Below are positions 34,938-47,281 of a stretch of DNA of 64,000 nucleotides, piece by piece. Each line of letters begins with the position of its first letter. The first letter of the stretch is position 1. A program made the position numbers and the translations under genes. The stretch comes from Ehretia macrophylla (Eukaryota; Streptophyta; Magnoliopsida; Boraginales; Ehretiaceae): assembly GCA_037974665.1 (NCBI GenBank), contig CM075780.1:4374501-4438500 (forward strand). The letters run 5' to 3'. Below the pieces are notes generated by a model, which was given only the letters and a program-made list of their open reading frames with translations, was not told the DNA's origin and did not search any database.

Positions 34938-34955
34938 TCCTCGTGTTTGGGCGTA
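34938..34955 (+). other. deletion scar with filler in 5S-29 upstream spacer
   Basis: After GTTGAAG the spacer jumps to TCCTCGTGTTTGGGCG and then to the normal TAGGAATTGTGCC. The site II block and the TATA-like box are gone. GAAGTCCTCGTGTT matches positions 99-112 of the 5S gene itself, so the filler seems copied from a 5S 3' end. Confidence 0.7.
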
Positions 34956-34977
34956 GGAATTGTGCCCTCAACATGAC

Positions 34978-35097
34978 GGATGCGATCATACCCGTACTAA
35001 TGCACCGGATCACATCAGATCTCCAAAGTTAAGCGTGCTTGGGCGAGTATAGTACTAGGATGGGGGACCCCCTGGGAAGACCTCGTGTTGCACCCCC
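34978..35097 (+). rRNA. 5S rRNA: 5S rRNA gene, 5S-29 (no TATA-like box)
   Basis: Gene full length, but the preceding spacer lost about 65 bp including the TATA-like box; only GC and C at -14/-13 and -1 remain. Differences G3A, A16C, C18T, C35A, A43T, G48A, A71T, G72A, T88G, T103A. Probably silent. Confidence 0.92.
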
Positions 35098-35655
35098 TTT
35101 TCAATTTTTTTTTGCCCTGGTTAGGGTTGCCAAGATACTTTATCCACCAAATATCTATTACAGAATCCCACGGAACATTGGGCATGACAACTTCGTTTCA
35201 CGTAAAGGCTGGGCCAGCAAACCGAGCGCGTAGGGTTTGTGACCAGGTCTCCGTCGCTCCGGTGCCCATAACTTTTGATCCGTAAGAAGTTACGCGGCGC
35301 ACAGCATACAGTTGCAAAGCTCTCTGAGAGCTCTACGATGGGGGTAGCCTGATTGCTCGCTTTGCCCTTTTTTGGAGCCCAAAATCGAACGTTTTCATCA
35401 GTTTCAAGCTATTTTTATTCTTTTGCTCTGTTTGTCCGTCCCAGATTGTACGTCGTGAACTGCTAAAAGGACGATAACCTGACTCGCGGGACATCAGAGG
35501 ACCCTACAACGTGTCGATATCACGTCTTCCAAGCATGCTGTGTTGTTGAAGCGGATGGGTTGTCGTTAAGCCCATTGGGCCTTTTGAATGGGCCATCTCT
35601 CTAGGCTGGGACTGTGAACAGTTAACACATAAAGGAATTGTGTCCTAAACATGAC

Positions 35656-35775
35656 AGATGCGATCATACCAGCACTAATGCACCGGATCCCGTCAGAACT
35701 CCGAAGTTAAGCGTGCTTGGGCGAGAGTAATACTAGGATGGGTGACTCCCTGGGAAGTCCTCGTGTTGCACCCCC
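35656..35775 (+). rRNA. 5S rRNA: 5S rRNA gene, 5S-30
   Basis: Full length, promoter ATAAAGG. Differences G1A, G3A, A37G, G75A, C92T. Confidence 0.95.
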
Positions 35776-36332
35776 TTTTCAAATTTTTCTTCCCCTTGTT
35801 AGGGTTACCAAGATACTTTATCCACCAAATATCTATTACAGAATCCCACGGAACATTGGGCAAGACAACTTCGTTTCACGTAGAGGCTGGGCCCGCAAAC
35901 CGAGGGCGTAGGGTTTGTGACTAGGTCTCCGTCGCTCCGGTGCCCATAACTTTTGATCCGTAAGGAGTTACGCGGCACACAGCATACCGTTGCAAAGCAC
36001 TCTAAGAGCTCTACGACGGGGGTAGCCAGCTTGCTCGCTGTGCCTTTTTTGGAGCCCAAAATCGAATGTTTTCATCAGTTTCAGGCCACTTTTCTTCTTT
36101 TGCTCTGTTTTTCCGTCCCGGATCATACGTCGTGAACTGTTAAAAGGACGACAACCTGACTCGTGGGACATCAGAGGGCCTTACAACGTGTTGATATCAC
36201 GTCTTGCGGGGATGCTACATTGTTGAAGCAGATGGGTTGTCTTTTAGCCCATTGGGCCTTTTGAATGGGCCATCTCTCTAGGCTGGGACTGTGAACCGTT
36301 AACACATATAGGAATTGTGCCCTCAACATGAT

Positions 36333-36452
36333 GGGTGCGATCATACCAGCACTAATGCACCGGATCCCATCAGAACACCGAAGTTAAGCGTGCTAGGGGG
36401 AGAGTAGTACTAAGATGGGTGACTCCCTGTGAAGTCCTCGTGTTGCACCCCT
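36333..36452 (+). rRNA. 5S rRNA: 5S rRNA gene, 5S-31
   Basis: Full length, promoter ATATAGG. Differences T45A, T63A, C67G, G81A, C92T, G98T, C120T. Confidence 0.94.
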
Positions 36453-37011
36453 TTATCAATTTTTTTTTTGCCCTGGTTAGGGTTACCAAGATACTTTATC
36501 CACCAAATCTCTATTACTGAATCCCACAGAACATCGGGCTAGAAAACTTCGTTTCACGTAGAGGCTGGGTCTGCAAACCGAGGGCGTAGGGTTTGTGACC
36601 AGGTCTCCATCACTCTGGTGCCCATAACTTTTGATCTGTAAGGAGTTACACGGCGCACAACATACCGTTACAAAGCTCTCTGAGAACTCTACGACGGGGG
36701 CAGCCAGCATGCTCGCAATGCTTATTTTTGGAGCCCAAAATCGAACGTTTTCATCAGTTTTAGGCCACTTTTCTTCTTTTGCTCTATTTTTTCATCCCGG
36801 ATCGTACGTCGTGAACTATTAAAAGGACGACAACCTGACTCGCAGGACATCAGAGGGCCCTATAATGTATCGATAACACGTCTTGCAAGCATGCTGCGTT
36901 GTTGAAGCGGATGGGTTGTCGTTAAGCCCATTGAGCCTTCTGAATGGGCCATCTCTCTAGGTTGGGATTGTGAACCGTTAACACATATAGGAATTGTGCC
37001 CTCAACATGAC

Positions 37012-37124
37012 GGCTGCGATCATACCAGCACTAATGCACCAGATCCCATCAGAACTCCGAAGTTAAGCGTGCTTGGTTGAGAGTAGTACTAGGATGGGTG
37101 ACCCCCTGGGAAGTCCTCGTGCCC
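37012..37124 (+). pseudogene. 5S rRNA: 5S rRNA pseudogene, 5S-32 (3' end deleted)
   Basis: The gene runs normally to CCTCGT and then goes straight to GCCCTTTTC, losing about seven bases of the 3' end that pairs with the 5' end (helix I). Promoter ATATAGG. Other differences G3C, G30A, G66T, C67T. The product could not close the terminal stem. Confidence 0.9.
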
Positions 37125-37680
37125 TTTTCAATTTTTTTGCCCTGGTTAGGGTTGCCAAGATAGTTTATCCACCAAATCTCTATTTCTGAATCCCACGGAA
37201 TGTTGGGCAAGACAACTTCGCTTCACGTAGAGGCTGGGCCCGCAAACCGAGGGCGTAGGGTTTGTGACCAACTCTCCGTCGCTCCGGTGCCCATAACTTT
37301 TTATCTGTAAGGAGTTACGCGGTGCACAGCATACCGTTGTAAAGCTCTCTGAGAGTTCTACGATGGGGGCAGCCAGCATGCTCGATGTGCCCGATTTTGG
37401 AGCCCAAAATCGAACATTTTCATCAGTTTCAGGCCACTTTTCTTCTTTTGCTCTGTTTTTTCATCCCGGATCATACGTTGTAAACTGTTAAAAGGACAAC
37501 AACCTGACTCGCAGGACGTCAGAGGGCCCTACAACGTGTCGATATAACGTCTTGCGAGGATGCTGCGTTGTTGAAGCGGATGGGTTGTCATTAAGCCCAT
37601 TGAGCCTTCTGAATGGGCCATCTCTCTAGGTTGGGACTGTGAACTGTTAACACATATAGGAATTGTGCCCTCAACATGAC

Positions 37681-37800
37681 GGGTGCGATCATACCAGCAC
37701 TAATGCACCAGATCCCATCAGAACTCCGAAGTTAAGCGTGCTTGGTCGAGTGTAGTACTAGGATGGGTGACCCCTTGGGAAGTCCTCTTGTTGCACCCCA
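37681..37800 (+). rRNA. 5S rRNA: 5S rRNA gene, 5S-33
   Basis: Full length, promoter ATATAGG. Differences G30A, G66T, A71T, C95T, G108T, C120A; G30A/G66T shared with 5S-32. Confidence 0.95.
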
Positions 37801-38359
37801 TTTTCAATTTTTTTTTGCCCTGGTTAGGGTTGCCAAGATACTTTATCCACCAAATCTCTATTACTGAATCTTACGGAACATTGGACAAGACAACTTCGCT
37901 TCACGTAGAGGCTGGGCCCGATAAACCGAGGACATAGGGTTTGTGACCAGGTCTCCGTCGCTCCGGTGCCCATAACTTTTGATCCGTAAGGAGTTACGCG
38001 GTGCACAGCATACCGTTGCAAAGCTCTCTGAGAGCTCTACGACGGGGGTAGCCAGCTTGCTTGCTTTGCCAGATTTTGGAGCCCCAAATCGAACATTTTC
38101 ATGAGTTTCAGGCCACTTTTCTTATTTTTCTGTGTTTTTCCGTCCCAGATCATTCGTTGTGAACTGTTCAAAGGAAGACAACCTGACTCGCGGGACGTCA
38201 GAGGGCCCTACAACGTGTCGATATAACGTCTTGTGTGGATGCTGCGTTGTTGAAGCGGATGGGTTGTCGTTGAGCCCATTGGGCCTTTTGAATGGGCCAT
38301 CTCTCTAGGCTGGGACTGTGAACCGTTAACACATATCGGAATTGTGCCCACAACATGAC

Positions 38360-38479
38360 GGGTGCGATCAAACCAGCACTAATGCACCGGAAACAATCAG
38401 AACTCCAAAGTTAAGCGTGCTTGGGTGAGAGTAGTACTAGGATGGGTGACCCCCTGGGTAGTACTCTTGTTGCACCCCC
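38360..38479 (+). rRNA. 5S rRNA: 5S rRNA gene, 5S-34 (diverged)
   Basis: Full length, upstream ATATCGG. Differences T12A, T33A, C34A, C36A, G48A, C67T, A100T, C104A, G108T. Confidence 0.93.
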
Positions 38480-39035
38480 TTTTCAATTTTTTTTGCCCAG
38501 GTTAGGGTTGCCAAGATACTTTATTCACCAAATCTCTATTACTGAATCCCACGGAACATTGGGCAACACAACTTCGCTTCACGTAGAGGCTGGGCCCGCA
38601 AACCGAGGGCGTAGGGTTTGTGACCAGGTCTCCGTCGCTCCGGTGCCCATAATTTTGATCCGTAATGATTTACGCGGCGCACAGCATACCGTTGCAAAGC
38701 ACTCTGAGAGCTCTACGACGGGGGCAGCCAGCTTGCTCGCTGTGCCCATTTTTGGAGTCCAAAATTGAACGTTTTCATCAGTTTCAGGCCACTTTTCTTC
38801 TTTTACTCTATTTTTCGATCCCGGATCATACGTCGTGAACTGTTAAAAGGATGACAACCTGACTCGCGGGACATCAGAGGGGCCTACAATGTGTTGATAC
38901 CACGTCTTGCAAGGATGCAGCATTGTTCAAGTGGATGGGTTGTCGTTAAGCCCAATGGGCATTTTGAATGGGCCATCTCTTTAGGCTGGGACTGTGAACC
39001 GTTAACACAAAAAAGAATTGTGCCCTCAACATGAC

Positions 39036-39155
39036 GGGTGTGATCATACCCGCACTAATGCACCGGATCCCATCAGAACTCCGAAGTTGAGCGTGCTTGG
39101 GCGAGAGTAGTACTAGGATGGGTGACCCCTTGGGAAGTCCTCTTGTTGCACCCCC
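39036..39155 (+). rRNA. 5S rRNA: 5S rRNA gene, 5S-35
   Basis: Full length; the upstream box has become an A run (CACAAAAAAG). Differences C6T, A16C, A54G, C95T, G108T. Confidence 0.94.
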
Positions 39156-39712
39156 ATTTCAATTTTTTTTGCCCTGGTTAGGGTTGCCAAGATACTTTAT
39201 CTACCAAATCTCTATTACTGAATCCTACGGAACATTGGGCAAGACAACTTCGCTTCACATAGAGGCTAGGCCCGCAAACCGAGGGCATAGGGTTTGTGAC
39301 CAAGTCTCTGTCGTTCCGGTTCCCATAACTTTTGATCAGTATGGAGTTACGCGACGCATAGCATACTGTTGCAAAACTCTCTGAGAGCTCTACGACTGGG
39401 GCAGCAAGCTTGCTCACTTTTCCCATTTTTGGAGACCAAAATCGAACGTTTTCATCAGTTTCAAGCCATTTTTCTTCTTTTGCTCTATTTTTCCGTCCCG
39501 AATCATACGTTGTGAACTGTTCAGAGGATGACAACCTGACTCGCTGGAAGTCAGAGGGCCCTACAACGTGTCGATATAACATCTTCCGAGGATACTGCGT
39601 TGTTGAAGCGGATGGGTTGTCGTTAAGCCCATTGGGTCTTTTGAATGGGCCATCTTTCTAGGCTGCGACTGTGAACAGTTAACACATAAAGGAATTGTGC
39701 CCTCAACATGAT

Positions 39713-39832
39713 GGGTGTGATCATACCAGCACTAATGCACTAGATCCCATCAGAACTTCGAAGTTAAGCGTGTTTAGGCGAGAGTAGTACTAGGATGGGT
39801 GACCCCCTGGGAAGTCCTCGTGTTGCACCCCC
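39713..39832 (+). rRNA. 5S rRNA: 5S rRNA gene, 5S-36
   Basis: Full length, promoter ATAAAGG. Six differences, all C-to-T or G-to-A: C6T, C29T, G30A, C46T, C61T, G64A. Confidence 0.95.
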
Positions 39833-40388
39833 TTTTCAATTTTTGTTGCCCTGGTTAGGGTTGCCAAGATACTTTATCCACCAAATCTCTATTTCTGAAT
39901 CTCACGGAACATTGGGCAAGACAACTTCACTTCACGTAGAAGCTGGGCCCACAAACCGAGGGCGTAGGTTTTGTGACCAGGTCTCCGTCGCTCCAGTGCC
40001 CTTAACTTTTGATCCGTAAGGAGTTACGCGGCACACAGCATACCATTGCAAAGCTCTCTGAGAGCTCTACGACGGGGTCAGCAAACTTGCTCGCTTCGCC
40101 CATTTTTGGAGCCCAAAATCGAACGTTTTCAACAATTTCAGTTCACTTTTCTTCTTTTGCTCTGTTTTTCTGTCCCGTATCATACGTTGTGAACTGTTCA
40201 AAGGATGACAACTTGACTTACGGGACGTCAGAGGGCCCTACAACGTGTCGATATATGTCTTGCGAGCATGCGGCGTTGTTGAAGCAGATGGGTTGTCGTT
40301 AAGCCCATTGGGCCTTTTGAATGGGCCAACTCTCTAGGCTGCGACAGTGAACAGTTAACACATAAAGGAATTGTGCCCTCAACATGAC

Positions 40389-40508
40389 GGGTGCAATCAT
40401 ATCAGCACTAATGCACCGGATCCCATCAGAATTTCTAAGTTAATCCTGTTTAGGCGAGAGTAGTACTAGGATGGGTGACCCCCTGGTAAGTCCTCGTGTT
40501 GCACCCCC
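40389..40508 (+). rRNA. 5S rRNA: 5S rRNA gene, 5S-37 (diverged)
   Basis: Full length, A type (ATAAAGG, C14T). Also G7A, C44T, C46T, G48T, G56T, G58C, C61T, G64A, G99T; the A box is damaged. Confidence 0.92.
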
Positions 40509-41065
40509 TTTTCAATTTTTTTTGCCCTGGTTAGGGTTGCCAAGATACTTTATCCACCAAATCTCTATTTCTGAATCCCACGGAACGTTGGGCAATACAA
40601 CTTCGCTTCACATAGAGGCTGGGCCCGCAAACAGAGGGCGTAGGGTTTGTGACCAGGTCTCCGTCGCTCCGGTGCCCATAACTTTTGATCCGTAAGGAGT
40701 TACGCTGCACACAGCATACCGTTGTAATGCTCTCTGAGAGCTCTACAATGGGGGCAGCCAGCAAGCTTGATGTGCCCGATTTTGGAGCCCAAAATTGAAC
40801 GTTTTCATAAGTTTCAGGCAACTTTTCTACTTTTGCTCTGTTTTTCCGTCCTGGATCATACGTTCTGAACTGTTCAAAGGACGACAACTTGACTTACGGG
40901 ACGTCAGAGGGCCCTACAATGTGTCGATATAACGTCTTGTGAGGATGCTGCGTTGTTGAAGAGGATGGGTTGTCGTTAAGCCCATTGGGCCTTTTGAATG
41001 GGCCATCTCTCAAAGCTGGGACTGTGAACCGTTAACACATATAGGAATTGTGCCCATAGAAAGAC

Positions 41066-41184
41066 GGGTGCGATCATACCCACACTAATGCACCAGATCC
41101 CATCAGAACACCGAAGTTAAGCGTGCTTGGGCGAGAGTAGTACTAGGATGGGTGACCCCTGGGAACTCCTCGTGTTGCACCCCC
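41066..41184 (+). rRNA. 5S rRNA: 5S rRNA gene, 5S-38
   Basis: 119 bp, one C lost near 91-95. Promoter ATATAGG. Differences A16C, G17A, G30A, T45A, G102C. Duplicate partner of 5S-21. Confidence 0.94.
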
Positions 41185-41741
41185 TTTTCAATATTTTTTG
41201 CCCTGGTTAGGGTTGCCAAGATACTTTATCCATGAAATCTCTATTACAGAATCCCACGGAACATTGGGCAAGACAACTTCGCTTCACGTAGAGGGTGGGC
41301 CGGCAAACTGAGGGCGTAGGGTTTGTGACCAGGTCTCCGTCGCTCCGGTACGCATAACTTTTGATCCGTAAGGATTTACGCAGCGCACAGTATACCTTTG
41401 CAAAGCTCTCTGAGAGCTCTACGACGGAGGCAACCAGCTTGCTCGCTTTGCCCGTTTGTCGAGCTTAAAATCGAATGTTTTCATCAGTTTTAGGCCATTT
41501 TTCTTCTTTTGCTCTGTTTTTCCGTCCCGGATCATATGTTGTGAACTGTTCAAAGGACAACAACTTGACTCGCGGGACGTTAGAGGGCCCTACAACGTGT
41601 CGATATAACGTATTGCGACGATGCTGCATTGTTGAAGCGGATGGGTTGTCGTTAAGCCCATTGGGCCTTTTGAATGGGCCATCTCTCTAGGCTGGGTCTG
41701 TGAACCGTTAACACATATAGGAATTGTGCCCACAACATGAC

Positions 41742-41861
41742 GGGTGCGATCATACCAGCACCAATGCACCGGATCCCATCAGAACTCCGAAGTTAAGCGT
41801 GCTTGGGCGAGAGTAGTACTAGGATGGGTGACCGCCTGGGAAGTCCTCGTGTTGCACCTGC
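41742..41861 (+). rRNA. 5S rRNA: 5S rRNA gene, 5S-39
   Basis: Full length, promoter ATATAGG. Differences T21C, C93G, C118T, C119G. Partner of 5S-22. Confidence 0.95.
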
Positions 41862-42419
41862 TTTTCAATTTTTTTTGCCCTGTTTAGGGTTGCCAAGATA
41901 CTTTATCCACCAAATCTCTATTACTGAATCCCACGGAACATTGGGCAAGACAACTTCGCTTCACGTAGATGCTGGGCCCGATAAACCGAGGGCGTAGGGT
42001 TTGTGACCAGGTCTCCGTCGCTCCGGTGCCCATAACTTTCGATCCGTAAGGAGTTACGCGGTGCACAGCATACCGTTACAAAGCTCTCTGAGAGCTCTAC
42101 GACGGGGGAAGCCTGATTACTCGTTGTGCACCTTTTTGGAGCCCAAAATTGAACGTTTTCATCAGTTTCAGGCCACTTTTCTTCTTTTACTATGTTTTTT
42201 CATCCCTGATCGTACGTCGTGAACTGTTAAAAGGACGACAACCTGACTCGCTGGACATCAGAGGGCCCTACAACGTGTTGATATCATGTCTTGCGAGGAT
42301 GCTGCGTTTTTGAAGCGGATGGGTTGTCGTTAAGCCCATTGGGCCCTTTGAATGGGCCATCTCTCAAGGCTGGGACTGTGAACCGTTAACACATATAGGA
42401 ATTGTGCCCTCAACATGAT

Positions 42420-42538
42420 GAGGGCGATCATACCAGCACTAATGCACCGGATCCCATCAGAACTCCGATGTTAAGCGTGCTTGGGCGAGGGTAGTAATAG
42501 GATGGGTGACCCCCGGGAAGTCCTCGTGTTGCACACCC
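42420..42538 (+). rRNA. 5S rRNA: 5S rRNA gene, 5S-40
   Basis: 119 bp, promoter ATATAGG, D type. Differences G2A, T4G, A50T, A71G, C78A, C117A and one lost base near 96. Very close to 5S-43, 2030 bp away. Confidence 0.93.
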
Positions 42539-43096
42539 TTTTCAATTTTTTTTTGCCTTGGCTAGGGTTGCCAAGACACTTTATCCACCAAATGTCTATT
42601 ACTAAATTACACGGAACATTGGGCAAGACAACTTCATTTCACGTAGAGGCTGGGCCTGCAAACCGAGGGCGCAGGTTTTGTGACCACGTCTCTGTCGCTC
42701 CGGTGCCCATAACTTTTGATCCGTAAGGGGTTACGTGGCGCACAGCATACCGTTGCAAAGCTCTCTGAGAGCTCTACGATGGGGGCAGCCAGTATGCTCG
42801 CTGTACCCATTTTTGCAGCCCAAAATCGAATGTTTTCATCGGTTTCTGGCCACTTTTCTTTTTTTGCTCTGTTTTTTCGTCCTGGATCGTACGTCGTGAA
42901 CTATTAAAAGGACGACAACCTGATTCGCGGGACATCAGAGGGCCCTACAACGTGTCGATATCACGTCTTGCAAGCATGCTGCGTTGTTGAAGTGGATGGG
43001 TTATCGTTAAGCCCATTGAGCCTTTTGAATGGGCCATATCTCTAGGCTGCGACTGTGAACAGTTAACACATAAAGGAATTGTGCCCTCAACATGAC

Positions 43097-43216
43097 AGGT
43101 GCGATCATATCAGCACTAATGCACCGGATCCCATCAGAACTCCAAAGTTAAGCGTGCTTGGGTGAGATTAGTACTAGGATGGGTGACCCCCTGGGAAGTC
43201 CTCGTGTTGCACCCCC
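43097..43216 (+). rRNA. 5S rRNA: 5S rRNA gene, 5S-41
   Basis: Full length, A type (ATAAAGG, C14T). Also G1A, G48A, C67T, G72T. Confidence 0.95.
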
Positions 43217-43771
43217 TTTTCAATTTTTTTTGCCCTGGTTAGAGTTACCAAGATACTTTATCCACCAAATCTCTATTACTGAATCCCACGGAACAATGGG
43301 CAAGACAACATCGCTTCACGTAGAGGCTGGGCCCGCAAACCGTGGGCGTAGGTTTTGTGACCAGGTCTCCGCCGCACTGGTGTCCATAACTTTTGATCCG
43401 TAAGGAGTTATGCTGCGCACAACATACCGTTGCAAAGCTCTCTGAGAGCTCTAAGACGGGGCAGCCAGCTTGCTGGTTTTGCCCATTTTTTGAGACCAAA
43501 ATCGAACGTTTTCTTCAGTTTCAGGCCACTTTTCTTCTTTTGCTCTTTTCTCCGTCCCGGATCATGCATTGTGAACTGTTAAAAGGACGACAACCTGACT
43601 CGCGGGACGTTAGAGGGCCCTACAAAGTGTCGATATAACGTCTTGCGAAGATGCTGCGTTGTTGAAGCTGATGGGTTGTCGTTAAGCCCATTGGGCCTTT
43701 TGAATGGGCCATCTCTCTAGGTTGGGACTGTGAACTGTTAACACATATAGGAATTGTGCCTTCAACATGAC

Positions 43772-43891
43772 GGGTGCGATCATACCAGCACTAATGCACT
43801 GGATCCCATCAGATCTCCGAAGTTAAGCGTGCTTGGGCGAGAGTAGTACTAGGATGGGTGACCCCCTGGGAAGTCCTCGTGTTGCACCACC
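43772..43891 (+). rRNA. 5S rRNA: 5S rRNA gene, 5S-42
   Basis: Full length, C type (ATATAGG, A43T). Other differences only C29T, C118A. Confidence 0.95.
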
Positions 43892-44449
43892 ATTTCAATT
43901 TTTTTTGCCCTTGTTAGAGTTGCCAAGATACTTTATCCACCAAATCTCTATTACTGAATCCCACGGAAAATTGGGCAAGACAACTTCGCTTCACGTAGAG
44001 GCTGGGCCCAATAAACCGAGTTCGTAGGGTTTGTGACCCGGTGTCCGTCGCTTCGGTGCCCATAACTTTTCATCCGTAAGGAGTTACGCTGCGCACAGCA
44101 TACCGTTGCAAAGCTCTCTGAGAGCTCAACGACAGAGGCAACCAGCTTTCTGGCTTTGCCTATTTTTGGAGCCCAAAATCGAACATTTTCATCAGTTTCA
44201 GGACACTTTTCTTCTTTTGCTCTGTTTTTCCGTCCCGGATCATACGTTGTTAACTATTAAAAGGACGACAACCTGACTCGCTGGACGTCAGAGGGCCCTA
44301 CAACGTGTCGATATAACATCTTGTGAGGATGCTGCGTTGTTGAAGTGGATGGATTGTCATTAAGCCCATTGGGCATTTTGAATGGGCCATCTCTCTAGGC
44401 TGGGACTGTGAACTGTTAACACATATAGGAATTGTGCCCTCAACATGAC

Positions 44450-44569
44450 AGGTGCGATCATACCAGCACTAATGCACCGGATCCCATCAGAACTCCGATG
44501 TTAAGCGTTCTTGGGCGAGGGTAGTAATAGGATGGGTGACCCCCGGGGAAGTCCTCGTGTTGCACACCC
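44450..44569 (+). rRNA. 5S rRNA: 5S rRNA gene, 5S-43
   Basis: Full length, D type, promoter ATATAGG. Differences G1A, A50T, G60T, A71G, C78A, T96G, C117A. Confidence 0.95.
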
Positions 44570-45127
44570 TTTTCAATTTTTTTTTTCCTTGGCTAGGGTT
44601 GTCAAGACACTTTATCCACCAAATGTCTATTACTAAATTACACGGAACATTGGGCAAGACAACTTCGTTTCACGTAGAGGCTGGGCCTGCAAACCGAGGG
44701 CGCAGGTTTTGTGACCACGTCTCTCTCGCTCCGGTGCCCATAACTTTTGATCCGTAAGGGGTTACGTGGCGCAAAGCATACCGTTGCAAAGCTCTCTGAG
44801 AGCTCTACGATGGGGGCAGCCAGTATGCTCGCTGTACCCATTTTTGGAGCCCAAAATCGAACGTTTTCATCGGTTTCTGGCCACTTTTCTTTTTTTGCTC
44901 TGTTTTTTCGTCCTGGATCGTACGTCGTGAACTATTAAAAGGACGACAACCTGATTCGCGGGACATCAGAGGGCCCTACAACGTGTCGATATCACGTCTT
45001 GCAAGCTTGCTACGTTGTTGAAGTGGATGGGTTATCGTTAAGCCCATTGGGCCTTTTGAATGGGCCATCTCTCTAGGCTGCGACTGTGAACAGTTAACAC
45101 AAAAAGGAATTGTGCCCTCAACATGAC

Positions 45128-45247
45128 GGGTTCGATCATATCAGCACTAATGCACCGGATCCCATCAGAACTCCAAAGTTAAGCGTGCTTGGGCGAGAGT
45201 AGTACTAGGATGGGTGACCCCCTGGGAAGTCCTCGTGTTGCACCCCC
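45128..45247 (+). rRNA. 5S rRNA: 5S rRNA gene, 5S-44
   Basis: Full length, A type with the upstream box CACAAAAAGG. Differences G5T, C14T, G48A. First unit of the regular three-unit pattern. Confidence 0.95.
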
Positions 45248-45804
45248 TTTTCAATTTTTTTTGCCCTGGTTAGGGTTACCAAGATACTTCATCCACCAAA
45301 TCTCTATTACTGAATCCCACGGAACAATGGGCAAGACAACTTCGCTTCACGTAGAGGCTGGGCCTGTAAACCTTGGGCGTAGGGTTTGTGACCAGGTCTC
45401 CTTCGCACCGGTGCCCATAACTTTTGATCCGTAAGGAGTTACGCTGCGTACAGCATACCGTTACAAATCTCTCTGAGAGCTCTACCACGGGGGCAGCCAG
45501 CTTGCTCTCTGTGCCCATTTTTGGATCCCAAAATCGAACGTTGTCATCATTTTTAGGCCACTTTTCTTCTTTTGCCCTGTTTTTCCTTCCCGGATCGTAC
45601 GTCGTGAACTGTTAAAAGGACGACAACCTGACTCGCGGGACATCAGAGGGCCCTACAACGTGTTGATATCATGTCTTGCGAGGATGCTACATTGTTCAAG
45701 CAGATGGGTTGTCATTAAGCCCATTGGTCTTTTTGAATGGGCCATCTCTCTAGGCTGGGACTGTGAACCGGTAACACATATAGGAATTGTGCCATCAACA
45801 TGAC

Positions 45805-45924
45805 GGTTGCGATCATACCAGTACTAATGCACCGGATCCCATCAGAACTCCGAAGTTAAGTGTGCTTGGGCGAGAGTAGTACTAGAATGGGTGACCCCCT
45901 GGGAAGTCCTCGTGTTGCACCCCC
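45805..45924 (+). rRNA. 5S rRNA: 5S rRNA gene, 5S-45
   Basis: Full length, B type, promoter ATATAGG. Differences G3T, C18T, C57T, G82A; nearly the same set as 5S-55. Confidence 0.95.
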
Positions 45925-46484
45925 TTTTCAATTTTTTTTGCCCTGGTTAGGGTTGCCAAGATACTTTATCCACCAAATCTCTATTACAGAATCACACGGA
46001 ACATTGGGCATGACAACTTCGTTTCACGTAGAGGCTGGGCCCTATAAGCCGTGGGCGTAGAGTTTGTGACCACGTCTCCGTCGCTCCGGTGCCCATAACT
46101 TTTGATCTGTAAGGAGTTATGCGGTGCACCGCATACCGTTGCAAAGCTCTCAGAGAGCTCTACGACGGGGGCAGCCAGCTTGCTGGCTTTGCCCCTTTTT
46201 GGAGACCAAAATCGAACGTTTTCAACAGTTTCAGGACATTTTTCTTCTTTTGCTAAGTTTTTCCGTCCCGGATCATACGTTGTGAACGGTTAAAAGGACG
46301 ACAACCTGACTCGCGGGGGACGTTAGAGGGCCCTACAACGTGTCGATAAAACGTCTTGCAAGAATGCTGCGTTGTTGAAGCGGATGGGTTGTCATTAAGC
46401 CCATTGGGCCTTTTGAATGGGCCATCTCTCTAGGCTGGGACTGTGAACCGTTAACACATATAGAAATTGTGCCCTCAACATTAC

Positions 46485-46604
46485 AGATGCGATCATACCA
46501 GCACTATTGCACTGGATCCCATCAGATCTCCAAAATTAAGTGTGCTTGGGCGAGAGTAGTACTAGGATGGGTGACTCCCTGGGAAGTCCTCGTGTTGCAC
46601 CCCC
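46485..46604 (+). rRNA. 5S rRNA: 5S rRNA gene, 5S-46
   Basis: Full length, C type (A43T), promoter ATATAG. Also G1A, G3A, A23T, C29T, G48A, G51A, C57T, C92T. Partner of 5S-56 and 5S-59. Confidence 0.94.
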
Positions 46605-47161
46605 TTTTCAATTTTTTTTGCCCTGGTTAGGGTTGCCAAGATACTTCATCCACCAAATCTCTATTACTAAATCCCACGGAACAATGGGCAAGTCAACTTC
46701 GCTTCACGTAGAGGGTGGGCCTGGAAACCGTGGGCGTAGGGTTTGTGACCAGGTCTCCGTCGCAACGGTGCCCATAACTTTTGATCCGTAAGGAGTTACG
46801 TGGCACACAGCATACCATTGCAAAGCTCTCTGAGTGCTCTACGACGGGGGCAGCCAGCATGCTCGCTGTGCCTCTTTTTGGAGCCCAAAATCGAACGTTT
46901 TCATCAGTTTCAGGCCACTTTTCTTCTTTTGCTCTGTTTTTCCATCCTGGATCGTACGTCATGAACTGTTAAAAGGACGACAACCTGACTCGCGGGACAT
47001 CAGAGGGCCCTACAACGTGTCGATATCACGTCTTGCAAGCATGTTGCATTGTTGAAGTGGATGGGTTGTCGTTAAGCCCATTGGGCCTTTTGAATGGGCT
47101 ATCTCTCTAGGCTGCGACTGTGAACAGTTAACACATAAAGGAATTGTGCCCTCAACATGAC

Positions 47162-47281
47162 GGGTGCGATCATATCAGCACTAATGCACTGCATCCCATT
47201 AGAACTCCGAAGTTAAGCGTGCTTGGGCGAGAGTAGTACTAGGATGGGTGACCCCCTGGGAAGTCCTCGTGTTGTACCCCC
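47162..47281 (+). rRNA. 5S rRNA: 5S rRNA gene, 5S-47
   Basis: Full length, A type (ATAAAGG, C14T). Also C29T, G31C, C39T, C114T. Partner of 5S-60. Confidence 0.95.
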
